From contig CALAGS010000201.1 of assembly GCA_937891665.1 (NCBI GenBank), positions 1 through 64,000 on the forward strand: a stretch of 64,000 bases of DNA, given 5' to 3'. Below are positions 19,744 through 29,567 of the stretch, in pieces. Source of the stretch: an uncultured Burkholderiales bacterium (lineage in GTDB: Bacteria > Pseudomonadota > Gammaproteobacteria > Burkholderiales > Burkholderiaceae_C). The notes under the pieces were generated by a model that worked only from the letters and a program-made list of their open reading frames with translations, made no database searches and was not told where the DNA came from. Position numbers and translations under genes: made by a program. Positions within the stretch are counted from its first letter, which is position 1, and the number at the start of each line of letters is the position of its first letter.

Positions 19744-20370
19744 ATGAGTTTGATACCCAAAAAAGGAACTGTTTACGTTGTCGATGACGATGAAGCCGTT
19801 CGCGACTCTCTGCAGTGGCTCTTAGAGGGCAAAGACTACCGCGTCAGGTGTTTTGACTCTGCGGAGTCATTCCTCAGCCGATACGACCCTCGTGAGGTGG
19901 CTTGCTTGATCGTCGACATCCGGATGGGCGGGATGACGGGCCTAGAACTTCAGGACAAATTGGTTGAGCGCCGATCACCTCTTCCCATCGTCTTCATCAC
20001 TGGCCACGGCGATGTGCCCATGGCTGTTGACACCATGAAAAAAGGGGCCATGGACTTTATCCAGAAGCCCTTCAAGGAAGATGATTTGGTTAGCCTGGTC
20101 GAACGCATGCTCGACAGTGCTCGCGAATCTTTTTCAGATCATCAAAATGCTGCCAACCGAGATGCCTTGCTGTCCAAACTCACAGGCCGTGAAGCACAAG
20201 TGCTTGAGCGCATCGTGGCCGGTCGCTTGAACAAACAAATTGCCGACGATCTGGGCATCAGCATCAAAACCGTTGAAGCTCACCGTGCCAACATCATGGA
20301 AAAGCTCAACGCCAATACCGTTGCCGATTTACTCAAAATTGCTTTGGGTCAAAACGCCCCCAAGGGCTAA
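19744..20370 (+). CDS. FixJ/LuxR-type response regulator
   Basis: This 208-residue regulator has a receiver domain (acidic 'VDDDEAVRDSL', phospho-Asp in 'CLIVDIRMGGMTGLE', 'FITGHGDVPMAVDTMKKGAMDFIQKPF'). A C-terminal GerE/LuxR helix-turn-helix follows ('LTGREAQVLERIVAGRLNKQIADDLGISIKTVEAHRANIM'). It is the partner of the preceding kinase, with a similar plan to FixLJ, TodST-type and TtrSR regulators. The pair probably forms a two-gene operon ending at the hairpin at 20401. The target is not shown by the sequence; the divergent PDH operon is the closest candidate. Confidence 0.95.
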   Translation: MSLIPKKGTVYVVDDDEAVRDSLQWLLEGKDYRVRCFDSAESFLSRYDPREVACLIVDIRMGGMTGLELQDKLVERRSPLPIVFITGHGDVPMAVDTMKKGAMDFIQKPFKEDDLVSLVERMLDSARESFSDHQNAANRDALLSKLTGREAQVLERIVAGRLNKQIADDLGISIKTVEAHRANIMEKLNANTVADLLKIALGQNAPKG

Positions 20371-20400
20371 AGACAGTTCAGCCTTTAGCAGGCCCATTTG

Positions 20401-20434
20401 AACGCCCGTGACACACCAACTCGCGGGCGTTTTT
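20401..20434 (+). terminator. Rho-independent terminator after the two-component operon
   Basis: AACGCCCG and CGGGCGTT form an 8-bp perfect stem with a 15-base loop, followed by TTTT. It ends the kinase-regulator unit 30 bp after the stop and upstream of folD. Confidence 0.8.
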
Positions 20435-20476
20435 ACTTGACGATATCCTTTCAATCACTTTGAAAATCAGCAACCC

Positions 20477-21322
20477 ATGACAGCCCAAAGAATTGACGGC
20501 AATGCCCTCTCCCAAAAATTGCGAGCAGATGTCACATTCCGAACCACTGCGCTGAAAGCCAGAGGCATCACACCTGGCTTGGCCGTCATTTTGGTCGGCG
20601 AAAATCCTGCCAGCCAAGTCTATGTCCGCAACAAGGTGAAGGCCTGCGAAGACAGTGGCCTGCACTCCATCTTAGAAAAACATCCTGCGTCCCTGACAGA
20701 GGCAGCATTGCTAAATCGAATCGAAGCACTCAATCAAGACACAAGCATTCACGGCATCTTGGTACAACTGCCCTTGCCAGAGCACATTGATGCACAAAAA
20801 GTGATTGAAGCCATTTCGCCAGCTAAAGACGTCGATGGCTTCCACATTGCAAGCGCTGGTGCACTGATGACGGGCATGCCTGGTTTTTGGCCATGCACGC
20901 CCTATGGCTGCATGAAGATGCTGGAGAGCATTGGGTATGAACTGAAAGGCAAGCATGCCGTGGTGATTGGCCGAAGCAACATTGTTGGCAAGCCCATGGC
21001 CTTGATGCTTTTGCAACAGAATGCCACCGTCACCATTTGCCACAGCGCCACCCAAGATTTGAAAGCCATCACGCTACAAGCCGATGTCATTGTGGCGGCC
21101 GTTGGAAAGCGAAACATCCTAACGGCGGACATGGTTAAGCCAGGCGCTGTGGTGCTAGATGTAGGCATGAACCGCAATGAAGAAGGCAAGCTTTGCGGTG
21201 ATGTAGATTTTGCCGGTGTTGAACAGATAGCGGGCTACATCACACCCGTACCTGGCGGTGTTGGCCCCATGACCATTACCATGCTGTTGGTCAACACACT
21301 AGAAGCCGCCGAGCGCATTTAA
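20477..21322 (+). CDS. folD: Bifunctional methylenetetrahydrofolate dehydrogenase/cyclohydrolase
   Basis: This 281-residue enzyme interconverts 5,10-methylene- and 10-formyl-tetrahydrofolate using NADP. Signatures are '[23 protein letters not shown]' (with the catalytic Lys), '[13 protein letters not shown]', '[14 protein letters not shown]', the Rossmann '[18 protein letters not shown]' and the C-terminal '[17 protein letters not shown]'. Length is normal. It starts at an ATG shortly after the upstream terminator and probably shares transcription with prlC, 41 bp downstream. Confidence 0.98.
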   Translation: MTAQRIDGNALSQKLRADVTFRTTALKARGITPGLAVILVGENPASQVYVRNKVKACEDSGLHSILEKHPASLTEAALLNRIEALNQDTSIHGILVQLPLPEHIDAQKVIEAISPAKDVDGFHIASAGALMTGMPGFWPCTPYGCMKMLESIGYELKGKHAVVIGRSNIVGKPMALMLLQQNATVTICHSATQDLKAITLQADVIVAAVGKRNILTADMVKPGAVVLDVGMNRNEEGKLCGDVDFAGVEQIAGYITPVPGGVGPMTITMLLVNTLEAAERI

Positions 21323-21363
21323 GCCATCGACTTTGTATTTATATATTCATCAGGCTATCATTT

Positions 21364-23415
21364 ATGAACCCTTCATTGTCCAATCCCTTGCTTCAAACAG
21401 GTGGCTTGCCCTTGTTTGATCAGATCAAACCTGAACATGTCAATCCAGCCATGGATGAGCTGCTGATTTCAAGTTCAAAAGCATTAGAGCGTGTCACAGC
21501 ATTGGACTTCCCATCTGACTGGCATGCCATTTCCAAAGTTCTGGATGTTTGCACCGAACAATTAAGCATGTCTTGGGGCGCTGTCAGTCATTTGAACCAT
21601 GTGGCAGACTCGCCTGAGCTGCGCGCAGCCTACAACGATGCGCTGCCAAAGGTCACAGAATTTTGGACCCGACTGGGCGCAGACGAAAGGCTTTACGCCA
21701 AATACAAAGCTGTCAATTCAGAGCAACTCGATGCACCCCAAAAGCAAGCTTTGAAAAATGCACTTCGCAACTTTGTGCTTGGTGGCGCCGATCTTCAAGG
21801 CGAAGCCAAAACACGCTATTCCGCTATTCAAGAGCGAATGGCCGAGCTGAGTCAGAAATTCAGCGAGAACGCCTTGGATGCAACCGATCGGTTTTCACTT
21901 TTTGTCTCAGAAGCAGATCTGGCAGGTGTGCCACACGACGTCATACAGGCAGCGCGTACAGCTGCCGAGAAAGACGGTCAAGAAGGCTGCAAACTCAGTT
22001 TGAAAATGCCCTGCTACTTGCCTGTGATGCAGTTTGCAACGAGCAGTGACTTAAGACAAAAACTTTACAAGGCCTACGTTACGCGAGCTTCCGATCAAAC
22101 CGATGCCGAATTTGCAAGCCTAGACAACAGCGAACTGATCCAAGAAATATTGCAGCTTCGCCAAGAAGAAGCACTGTTACTGGGCTATCAAAATTATGCT
22201 GAAGTTTCAGTAGCCACCAAGATGGCTGACTCGCCTGCCAAGGTCATTTCTTTTCTTCGAGATTTGTCCCAAAGAGCCCGCCCGTTTGCAGAGAAAGACT
22301 TGGCAGACATGCGGCAATTCGCCAGCGAGCATTTGAATTTACAGAATCCACAAGCTTGGGATTGGCCCTACATTGGTGAAAAACTGAAAGAAGCCCGATA
22401 CAGCTTCAGCGAACAAGAAGTTAAGCAATATTTCACAGCGCCTAAAGTTCTGCAGGGCTTGTTCAAAATCATTGAAACATTGTTTGAAGTTAGCATCCAC
22501 GATGACAAAGCCCCTGTGTGGCACCCGGCTGTCAGTTTCTATCGCATCGAAAGAAATGGTCAATTGGTGGGTCAGTTCTACCTTGACCAGCCCGCACGTG
22601 CAGGCAAACGCGGTGGCGCATGGATGGATGATGTTCGCGCACGTTGGCTAAGACCAGACAACGGGCAACTGCAAACCCCAGTGGCCCACTTGGTCTGCAA
22701 TTTTGCAGAAGGTGTCGATGGCAACCCCGCCTTGCTAACGCACGACGATGTCATTACGCTTTTCCATGAATTTGGACATGGCCTGCATCACATGCTGACA
22801 CAAGTGAATGAGCGCGATGTGTCGGGTATCAGTGGTGTGGAATGGGATGCCGTTGAGTTACCTAGCCAATTCATGGAAAACTTTTGTTGGGAGTGGTCTG
22901 TGTTAAAGCACATGACCTCTCATGTCACAACAGGCGCACCCTTGCCGCGCGAATTGTTTGACAAAATGGTGGCTGCCAAAAACTTCCAAAGCGGCTTGCA
23001 AACGCTGCGGCAAATTGAGCTGGCTTTGCTTGACATGTTGCTGCACAGTGAACACAAGCCCGCAGAAACATTCATGACCGTTTTGGAAAAAGTCCGGGCT
23101 GAAGTTGCCGTCATTCAGGCCCCTGCCTTCAACCGCTGGGCACACACCTTCAGCCACATCTTTGCAGGCGGCTATGCCGCGGGTTATTACAGCTACAAGT
23201 GGGCTGAAGTCTTGTCTGCCGATGCCTACGCTGCCTTTGAAGAAACCGCTCAGCCAGACGGCTCCCCCAGCCCAGATACAGGCAGGCGCTACAGACAGGC
23301 TATTTTGGAGGCCGGTGGTAGTCGCCCTGCTTTGGAATCATTCATTGCTTTCAGGGGTCGTGAGCCCTCCATCAATGCCTTGCTTAGACACCAAGGCATG
23401 GCCGCCAAAGGATGA
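21364..23415 (+). CDS. prlC: Oligopeptidase A (M3-family zinc metallopeptidase)
   Basis: This 683-residue cytoplasmic peptidase breaks down short peptides and signal-peptide remnants. The zinc motif is 'TLFHEFGHGLHHML' near residue 465, with the third ligand Glu in the downstream 'VEWDAVELPSQFMENFCWEW'. The conserved C-terminal 'FSHIFAGGYAAGYYSYKWAEVLSADAYAAF' shapes the substrate site. It is full length. Its stop codon directly abuts the stop of the convergent rpiA gene with no spacer. Confidence 0.96.
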   Translation: MNPSLSNPLLQTGGLPLFDQIKPEHVNPAMDELLISSSKALERVTALDFPSDWHAISKVLDVCTEQLSMSWGAVSHLNHVADSPELRAAYNDALPKVTEFWTRLGADERLYAKYKAVNSEQLDAPQKQALKNALRNFVLGGADLQGEAKTRYSAIQERMAELSQKFSENALDATDRFSLFVSEADLAGVPHDVIQAARTAAEKDGQEGCKLSLKMPCYLPVMQFATSSDLRQKLYKAYVTRASDQTDAEFASLDNSELIQEILQLRQEEALLLGYQNYAEVSVATKMADSPAKVISFLRDLSQRARPFAEKDLADMRQFASEHLNLQNPQAWDWPYIGEKLKEARYSFSEQEVKQYFTAPKVLQGLFKIIETLFEVSIHDDKAPVWHPAVSFYRIERNGQLVGQFYLDQPARAGKRGGAWMDDVRARWLRPDNGQLQTPVAHLVCNFAEGVDGNPALLTHDDVITLFHEFGHGLHHMLTQVNERDVSGISGVEWDAVELPSQFMENFCWEWSVLKHMTSHVTTGAPLPRELFDKMVAAKNFQSGLQTLRQIELALLDMLLHSEHKPAETFMTVLEKVRAEVAVIQAPAFNRWAHTFSHIFAGGYAAGYYSYKWAEVLSADAYAAFEETAQPDGSPSPDTGRRYRQAILEAGGSRPALESFIAFRGREPSINALLRHQGMAAKG

Positions 23416-24087
23416 CTAAAACTTCAGCGTCTTCACGCCGGCTGAAGTACCCAACAAACAGACATGGGCTTTTTGGTATGCAAAAACGCCCACAGTGACC
23501 ACCCCAGGCCATTGGCTCACTTGGGCTTCAAAAGCCACAGGATCGGTAATTTGCAGGCCCTTCACATCCAAGATGTGTTGTCCATTGTCTGTGACCAATG
23601 CCTGTCCGTCCTTCATGCGCACTTGAGCTTGCCCGCCCATGCTTGCAAACTGCGCCATGATGCGCGCGCTGGACATGGGGATGACCTCCACAGGCACAGG
23701 AAAAGCGCCCAACACTGAAACCAATTTGGATTCGTCGGCAATGCAAACAAATACCTTAGACTGCGCCGCAACAATTTTTTCACGCGTGAGCGCCGCGCCG
23801 CCGCCCTTCACCATATGACCTTGGCCATTGATTTCATCGGCGCCGTCAATGTACACAGCCAACTCGACCACCTCATTGCTGTCCAAAACGGGAATGCCCA
23901 AGGCCTTTAAACGCGCTGTGGATGCTTCAGAACTGGACACGGCCCCTTTGATTTGATCTTTCATCGAAGCCAAAGCCTCGATGAATTTATTCACTGTAGA
24001 GCCTGTGCCAACGCCCACAATTTGGCCAGGCACTACGTATTGAAGCGCAGCCTGACCGACCAGGGCTTTGAGTTCGTCTTGATTCAT
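23416..24087 (-). CDS. rpiA: Ribose-5-phosphate isomerase A
   Basis: This ~223-residue enzyme interconverts ribose-5-phosphate and ribulose-5-phosphate in the pentose phosphate pathway. Family motifs seen are '[16 protein letters not shown]', 'VSSSEAST', '[29 protein letters not shown]' (catalytic Asp and Lys) and 'ADESKLV'. I choose ATG 24087; the ORF track starts six codons earlier at a TTG. Neither has a strong ribosome site. It is convergent with prlC and divergent from pyrD across 43 bp. Confidence 0.96.
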   Translation of the reverse strand: MNQDELKALVGQAALQYVVPGQIVGVGTGSTVNKFIEALASMKDQIKGAVSSSEASTARLKALGIPVLDSNEVVELAVYIDGADEINGQGHMVKGGGAALTREKIVAAQSKVFVCIADESKLVSVLGAFPVPVEVIPMSSARIMAQFASMGGQAQVRMKDGQALVTDNGQHILDVKGLQITDPVAFEAQVSQWPGVVTVGVFAYQKAHVCLLGTSAGVKTLKF

Positions 24088-24130
24088 AGGGTTTATTTGA
24101 GACAATGCTTGAATTGAATGAGATTATCCA

Positions 24131-25177
24131 ATGTCCCTGAACCTTTACCCACTGGCGCGCACCTTTTTATTCAACTTAGATCCTGAGACTGCCCACGATC
24201 TCACCTTGAATCAGTTGGCACAAACGCAGAATACATTTCTGGACAGGGCCTATCGACAGCCTTGGATTGCCGACCCCGTTCAATTGGCTGGCCTCACTTT
24301 TCCCAATCGCGTGGGCATGGCGGCAGGACTTGATAAAAATGCAAGGTGCATTGATGGTCTGGGTGCCATGGGCTTTGGTTTTGTTGAGGTGGGCACAGTC
24401 ACGCCGTTGCCGCAACCCGGCAACGACAAACCCCGCATGTTCAGACTGCCAGACGCCAAGGCTTTGATCAACCGACTGGGTTTTAACAACCAAGGGCTAG
24501 AAGCTTTTGTAGCCAATGTGAAAAAATCTAAGTTCAGAAGCCAAGGTCGATTGCTGGGCTTGAACATTGGCAAGAACGCAAGCACTCCCATTGAACGGGC
24601 TACCGACGACTATCTCATTGGTTTAAGTGGTGTGTATGAGCATGCCGACTATGTGACAGTCAACATCTCAAGCCCCAACACCAAAAACCTGCGCTCCTTG
24701 CAAACCGATGAAGCGCTGGATCAACTCTTGTCAGCCTTGAACGAACGCAAAATGGCCTTGTCAGACACCCACCAGAAACGCGTACCTGTCTTTCTCAAAA
24801 TTGCCCCCGACTTAGACGATGCTCAGGTGACCGTCATTGCCCAAAGTCTTGTTAAACACCAAATGGATGGTGTGATTGCTACCAACACCACCTTGTCTAG
24901 AGATGCTGTGAAAGGCATGCCGCATTGTGATGAAGCCGGTGGCTTGTCGGGCTCGCCTGTCTTGGCAGGAAGCAACCGCGTCATTCGCTTGTTGCGTCAG
25001 CACCTAGGCCCTCAATTTCCCATCATTGGCGTGGGCGGCATTTTGAGTGGCTACGATGCCGTCAGCAAAATTGAGGCGGGCGCTGATGTGGTGCAAATCT
25101 ATACTGGCCTCATTTACAAGGGACCTGCTTTGGTTCATGAAGTGGCCAAGGCCCTGAAGCAGACCTCTCACAATTAA
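24131..25177 (+). CDS. pyrD: Dihydroorotate dehydrogenase (quinone), class 2
   Basis: This 348-residue FMN enzyme oxidises dihydroorotate to orotate and passes electrons to the quinone pool at the inner membrane. The N-terminal amphipathic helix region ('[22 protein letters not shown]') is the class-2 membrane tether. The FMN motifs are '[13 protein letters not shown]', '[20 protein letters not shown]' and 'NRLGFNNQG', with the catalytic Ser in '[12 protein letters not shown]' and the C-terminal '[29 protein letters not shown]'. It is a normal full-length gene. Confidence 0.97.
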   Translation: MSLNLYPLARTFLFNLDPETAHDLTLNQLAQTQNTFLDRAYRQPWIADPVQLAGLTFPNRVGMAAGLDKNARCIDGLGAMGFGFVEVGTVTPLPQPGNDKPRMFRLPDAKALINRLGFNNQGLEAFVANVKKSKFRSQGRLLGLNIGKNASTPIERATDDYLIGLSGVYEHADYVTVNISSPNTKNLRSLQTDEALDQLLSALNERKMALSDTHQKRVPVFLKIAPDLDDAQVTVIAQSLVKHQMDGVIATNTTLSRDAVKGMPHCDEAGGLSGSPVLAGSNRVIRLLRQHLGPQFPIIGVGGILSGYDAVSKIEAGADVVQIYTGLIYKGPALVHEVAKALKQTSHN

Positions 25178-25190
25178 GGGCTGGTCAAGC

Positions 25191-26312
25191 TCAGTGTTTC
25201 AAGGCCTGCGAAACTTCATGGGCAATGGCCAAGGAACTGGTCAGCCCCGGAGATTCAATGCCCAGCAAGTGAACCAAACCCGGCACGCCATGGGACGCTG
25301 GCCCCATGATGCAAAAGTCGGCAGCCTTCTCATGGGGCGCATTGATTTTGGGACGAATGCCGGCATAAGAAGGCATCAGAGCGCCATCTTTGAGGCCTGG
25401 CCAATATTTGCGAACCTCGGCATAAAAAGCATCACCTCGGCTGGGGTTGACATCCAAATCATCGGGCGATTCGACCCACTCCACGTCGGGTCCAAACTTG
25501 GCTTGGCCTGCCATGTCCAAAGTTAAGTGCACCCCCAAACCTGCCGCCTCAGGAACCGGGTAAATCAATCTTGAAAAGGGCGATCTTCCCGTGAGGCTGA
25601 AGTAATTGCCCTTGGCGTAATAAGCCAGTGGCAGTAGCGCCAAATTGGACCCCGCAAACTGACGCGCAACCTGGGGGGCTATCAGGCCTGTTGAATTAAT
25701 CACTTGGTCGGCTAAAAGTTCCGTGCCATCCGCAGTGCGAACGATGAACTGCGTTTGCCCCGCCTCGTGCACAACCTGGGCTGACAAAAATTGAGAATTG
25801 AGCGCCAACATGCCGCCTGCATTTTCAAAATCGCCCAAGTAACTCAGCATCAAGGCATGACTGTCAATAATGCCTGTGCCAGGAGACCACAACGCGGCCT
25901 CACATTGCAAGGCTGGCTCCATGGCCTGGGCTTGGGTTGCCGTCAACAAGCTCAATTGATCGGCGCCCAAAACGCCATTGGCATCGGCCTTGGCTTGAAT
26001 GGAAGCCAATTGGGCAACTTGGGATGCAGAGGTGGCCACGATCAATTTACCGCACTGTTTGTGGGGGATGTGGCGCTCTTGGCAATAGCCGTAGAGCAAT
26101 TTTCGGCCTTGGACGCAAAGCTTGGCTTTCAAAGAACCCGCTGGGTAATAAATGCCTGCGTGAATGACTTCGCTGTTGCGAGAGCTGGTGCCTGTTCCAA
26201 AAGCGTCTGCCGCCTCCAAGAGCAACACCTCACGGCCTTCAAGTGCCAATTGACGTGCCACGGCCAAGCCAACCACGCCGGCCCCTAAAACAACGGTTTG
26301 AATTCGATCCAT
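25191..26312 (-). CDS. FAD-dependent oxidoreductase, L-2-hydroxyglutarate oxidase (LhgO)-like
   Basis: This 373-residue DAO-fold flavoprotein has the N-terminal dinucleotide motif '[20 protein letters not shown]' and '[19 protein letters not shown]', which is the signature of the LhgO/L2HGDH family. The C-terminal '[19 protein letters not shown]' and '[23 protein letters not shown]' agree. Known members oxidise L-2-hydroxyglutarate to 2-oxoglutarate and feed the quinone pool; a related 2-hydroxyacid or amino-acid substrate is possible. It is convergent with pyrD and divergent from the SDR gene. With the 2-oxoglutarate dehydrogenase genes elsewhere in the window there is no operon link. Confidence 0.85.
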   Translation of the reverse strand: MDRIQTVVLGAGVVGLAVARQLALEGREVLLLEAADAFGTGTSSRNSEVIHAGIYYPAGSLKAKLCVQGRKLLYGYCQERHIPHKQCGKLIVATSASQVAQLASIQAKADANGVLGADQLSLLTATQAQAMEPALQCEAALWSPGTGIIDSHALMLSYLGDFENAGGMLALNSQFLSAQVVHEAGQTQFIVRTADGTELLADQVINSTGLIAPQVARQFAGSNLALLPLAYYAKGNYFSLTGRSPFSRLIYPVPEAAGLGVHLTLDMAGQAKFGPDVEWVESPDDLDVNPSRGDAFYAEVRKYWPGLKDGALMPSYAGIRPKINAPHEKAADFCIMGPASHGVPGLVHLLGIESPGLTSSLAIAHEVSQALKH

Positions 26313-26408
26313 GCCCTATTCTCGCTGACACACGCACGACAGTTCAAATGGATTCTTACAGGCAAACTACTTTTTTTAAAAAATCAAGCCCATCCACCAA
26401 GGAGACCC

Positions 26409-27170
26409 ATGAAGCTGTTCAACTTACACAACAAAGTGGCCATTGTCACAGGCGCCAGTCGAGGCATAGGCCGATCTATCGCCTTTCAATTGGCTCGCGC
26501 CGGCGCCAAGGTCGTGATCTCAAGCCGAAAGCAAGAAGCCTGTGAGGCCGTGGTCCAGGAAATTCAAGCGGAAGGCGGCACGGCCATGGCCATCAGCGCC
26601 AGCATTGCCATCAAAGAGCAACTCCAGAACTTGGTGCAAAAAACCCGCGATGCTTGGGGCCCCATTGATATTTTGGTTTGCAATGCTGCCAGCAACCCTT
26701 ACTACGGCCCCACCACGGGCATGAGCGATGAAATCTTCAACAAGGTCATGCACAACAATGTCTTGTCTAGCTCGTGGCTTTGCACCATGGTCTATCCGGA
26801 CATGAAAGCTAAAAAGGATGGCGCCATTGTGTTGGTCTCTTCGGTGGGGGGCTTGCATGGCTCAGCGGTCATTGGCGCTTACAACATTTCCAAAGCCGCC
26901 GACATGCAATTGGCACGCAACTTGGCGGTTGAATGGGGTCCCGACAACATCCGCGTCAATTGCATCGCACCCGGCCTCATTCGTACAGCCTTTGCCAAGG
27001 CCTTAACAGACGACCCCGTGAAAGCGGGCATGGTCGAGAATGAAACGCCTCTGCGCCGAATTGGCGAGCCAGATGACATTGGCGGTATTGCGGTTCTCTT
27101 GGCCAGTGCCGCTGGCAAATACATCACCGGTCAAACCATTGTGGCCGATGGCGGCATGATGATTAGATGA
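26409..27170 (+). CDS. Short-chain dehydrogenase/reductase (SDR) family oxidoreductase
   Basis: This 253-residue classical SDR has the NAD(P) motif 'VTGASRGIGRSIAF', the 'NAAS' loop, and the catalytic set Ser ('VLVSSVGG') and Tyr-x-x-x-Lys ('YNISKAAD'). The C-terminal 'YITGQTIVADGGMMIR' is typical of the DHRS4/FabG-like group. I use ATG 26409, preceded by AAGGAGACCC, instead of the 37-codon longer ORF. The substrate is unknown; similar Burkholderiales proteins act on hydroxyacyl or carbonyl compounds. It is transcribed alone and ends in a strong terminator. Confidence 0.93.
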   Translation: MKLFNLHNKVAIVTGASRGIGRSIAFQLARAGAKVVISSRKQEACEAVVQEIQAEGGTAMAISASIAIKEQLQNLVQKTRDAWGPIDILVCNAASNPYYGPTTGMSDEIFNKVMHNNVLSSSWLCTMVYPDMKAKKDGAIVLVSSVGGLHGSAVIGAYNISKAADMQLARNLAVEWGPDNIRVNCIAPGLIRTAFAKALTDDPVKAGMVENETPLRRIGEPDDIGGIAVLLASAAGKYITGQTIVADGGMMIR

Positions 27171-27184
27171 TCTGTTTTTTCAAC

Positions 27185-27217
27185 AAAAAAGCCCAGGGCA
27201 ATGCGCTGGGCTTTTTT
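27185..27217. terminator. Bidirectional rho-independent terminator
   Basis: AAAAAAGCCCAG and CTGGGCTTTTTT form a 12-bp stem (six GC-rich pairs plus the A/T flanks) around a 9-base loop. It lies between the convergent SDR gene and sodB and has a T-run on either strand. Confidence 0.88.
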
Positions 27218-27263
27218 GGAGCTGAGGTGGTATCAGACACGACTGATTCCACCTCGAATTCAA

Positions 27264-27845
27264 TTAAGCAAAATTGGCTTCTGCAAAAGACCAATTGACC
27301 AATTTGTCCAAGAATGTCTCAACAAACTTGGGGCGCATGTTGCGGTAGTCGATGTAGTAGGCGTGCTCCCATACGTCTACAGTTAACAGGGCTTTGTCGC
27401 CCGTTGTCAAAGGTGTGCCTGCGGCGCCCATGTTGACAATGTCAACGCTGCCGTCAGCCTTCTTGACCAACCAAGTCCAACCTGAACCAAAATTACCCAC
27501 AGCGCTTTTCACAAAGGCTTCTTTGAAAGCAGCGTAAGAGCCAAATTTGGCATTGATGGCAGCAGCCAAAGCACCTGTGGGCTCGCCACCGCCGTTTGGC
27601 TTCATGCAATTCCAAAAGAAGGTGTGGTTCCAGATTTGAGCAGAGTTGTTGTAAATGCCACCGCTGGATTTCTTGATGATTTCTTCCAAAGACATTGATT
27701 CAAACTCAGTGCCTTTTTGTAAATTGTTCAAATTTACAACGTAAGCATTGTGGTGCTTGCCGTGGTGAAATTCCAAAGTTTCTTGGCTGTAGTTGGGTGC
27801 CAATGCGTCAATGGCATAGGGCAATGCTGGCAGGGTGTGTTCCAT
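27264..27845 (-). CDS. sodB: Superoxide dismutase [Fe]
   Basis: This 193-residue enzyme dismutates superoxide in the cytoplasm. Metal ligands are visible as His in 'LEFHHGKHHNAYV', His in 'WNHTFFWNCMKP' and the Asp/His of 'DVWEHAYYIDYRN'. 'SAQIWNHTFFW' together with 'FGSGWTWLV' points to the iron rather than manganese type. Length and residues are complete. It lies downstream of xseA on the same strand across 128 bp, so it may have its own promoter. Confidence 0.97.
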   Translation of the reverse strand: MEHTLPALPYAIDALAPNYSQETLEFHHGKHHNAYVVNLNNLQKGTEFESMSLEEIIKKSSGGIYNNSAQIWNHTFFWNCMKPNGGGEPTGALAAAINAKFGSYAAFKEAFVKSAVGNFGSGWTWLVKKADGSVDIVNMGAAGTPLTTGDKALLTVDVWEHAYYIDYRNMRPKFVETFLDKLVNWSFAEANFA

Positions 27846-27973
27846 GAGTTCCTCGTTAAAGTGCAGTAAAAATCCAATCGTCTATTGTAGGTCGATCGGC
27901 TTTGCTTGTCTGTGAATTCCATGCAATAGGCACAGCATGTCTGGGGTTGACATGGGGCCCTCTGGTCAAAGCG

Positions 27974-29257
27974 CTATTTGACTTGCAGATTCACCTGCCC
28001 ATCGGCCAAGCTGGCCGTGACGGATTGATTTGCTTGAAAGTCACTGGCATGCGTGAGGGCTCGGCCCTTGTCATCGGTCAGCCAGGCATAACCGCGCTCC
28101 AAAACCAAGTGCGGGTCGAGCAGCCCCAATCGGGTGCCCATGTTCAAGTTGCGCTGATGGTGCAACTGAAGATTTTGCTGAAGAAGCCTTGGCAAATGTT
28201 CTGAATGTCTAGAAAGCATTTGCTTTTGAGCTTGTACCTGAGATTTAAATCCGTATTGAAGCGACTGGTGCATGCGCATCAATTGCGCAGTTTGGTCCTT
28301 CAAACGGCTCGATGGCCGCCCAAGTCGATTGGCAATCCAGTCTAACCTTTGGCTCATGCGGTCTAGGTGGGTGGTCAGCGCATCGGCAAGTGCATTTTGC
28401 AGAAGCTGACAATCGGCCAGAAGCTGAGCGCCTTCGGTTGCGACCAATTCGGCTGCAGCTGTTGGCGTAGGCGCTCGCAAGTCGGCCACAAAGTCTGTCA
28501 AAGTGAAGTCGGTTTCATGGCCGACGCCTGAAACAATGGGAATGGGACAAGACGCAACAGCCCTGACCAAGGCTTCGTCATTGAAAGCCCACAAATCTTC
28601 CATAGAACCACCACCGCGAACCATCAAGATGACATCGATCGACAAGGGCTGCGTGGAAAAAGACCCCTGCCAACTGACCAGCTTTTTCAAGCTTTGAAGC
28701 AACTCTGAAGGCGCGTTGATGCCTTGTACAGAAGCCGGCGCCACTATGACAGGAATATGGGGCACACGCCTTTGCAATGCGCTGACCACGTCATGCAAAG
28801 CTGCTGCGCCCAGAGAGGTAATGACACCAATGGCGCGTGGTTGAGCGGGAATATGGCGTTTGCGCGAAGCATCAAACAGGCCCTCGGCTTCCAAGTTGGC
28901 TTTGAGTTTTAAAAACTGCGCAAACAAATCACCCTGACCCGCTCTTTGCATGGTTTCCACAACCAACTGCAAATCGCCCCGCGCTTCGTACACCCCCAGC
29001 TTGCCTCTGAGTTCCACCATTTCGCCATCTTTGGGCATGAAGCCTAAAGCACTGGCGGCCCTTTTGAACATGGCACAGCGTATTTGCCCGCTATCGTCCT
29101 TCAGATTGAAATAGCAGTGACCGCTGGCCGCCCTAGAGAAGCCAGATATCTCCCCCTTGACCGCAACAGGGTTGAACCTGGCATTCAATGTGTCAGCAAT
29201 TGCAAGGCAAAGTGCCCCAACCGACCAAACACGTGGCTCAGAATCTATTCGCGTCAT
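27974..29257 (-). CDS. xseA: Exodeoxyribonuclease VII large subunit
   Basis: This 427-residue subunit joins XseB to degrade single-stranded DNA. It has the N-terminal OB-fold ('VKGEISGFSRAASGHCYFNLKDDSGQIRC') and the catalytic core with 'VITSLGAAALHDVVSALQRR', 'VPVIVAP'-like strands and 'MVRGGGSMEDLWAFNDEALVRAVA'. 'PIVSGVGHETDFTLTDFVADLRAPTPTAAAELV' is the most conserved block. A long coiled-coil region follows to the C-terminus. The small subunit gene is not in this window, which is normal. It begins at ATG and faces the large gap before exbB. Confidence 0.96.
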   Translation of the reverse strand: MTRIDSEPRVWSVGALCLAIADTLNARFNPVAVKGEISGFSRAASGHCYFNLKDDSGQIRCAMFKRAASALGFMPKDGEMVELRGKLGVYEARGDLQLVVETMQRAGQGDLFAQFLKLKANLEAEGLFDASRKRHIPAQPRAIGVITSLGAAALHDVVSALQRRVPHIPVIVAPASVQGINAPSELLQSLKKLVSWQGSFSTQPLSIDVILMVRGGGSMEDLWAFNDEALVRAVASCPIPIVSGVGHETDFTLTDFVADLRAPTPTAAAELVATEGAQLLADCQLLQNALADALTTHLDRMSQRLDWIANRLGRPSSRLKDQTAQLMRMHQSLQYGFKSQVQAQKQMLSRHSEHLPRLLQQNLQLHHQRNLNMGTRLGLLDPHLVLERGYAWLTDDKGRALTHASDFQANQSVTASLADGQVNLQVK

Positions 29258-29567
29258 GAAAAAACCTTAATTTTCGCGGTTCTCAGGGCCATATCAGTTG
29301 CAAGAGCTTGTCTTTTCTGGGTCAATCCGTCCACAGCTTGCAATCTACTTGCATCGTGGCTCTACTGTACAGTTCCAACAAGCATGTCAAGCTGTAAGAC
29401 ATTGATTTAATTAAATTATTTACTGACTAAAATTTGAGCATCAGAATAAAGCCCAGCATTCATGCGGTTTACAAGCATGCATCTGCCATGTTCTTCACAA
29501 AGTTATCCACAGAAATGAAGAACAATTTGATCGGCCATAATCAAAACTGAAACCAGAAGTAGAAAGA
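29258..29567. other. Largest intergenic gap (310 bp), divergent promoter region of xseA and exbB
   Basis: No convincing ORF or RNA gene is seen. The central part is AT-rich ('GATTTAATTAAATTATTTA') and should hold divergent promoters for xseA and exbB. An exact DnaA-box consensus TTATCCACA occurs at 29503-29511, and a 10-base palindrome ACTGTACAGT at about 29366. One such 9-mer is expected by chance about once per 130 kb of single-strand reading, so I do not claim a function. Confidence 0.5.

Noticed and set aside
29503-29511. Exact DnaA box TTATCCACA as a possible replication origin
   Set aside because: Only a single box, no dnaA/dnaN nearby and no cluster of boxes; it can arise by chance in a window of this size.
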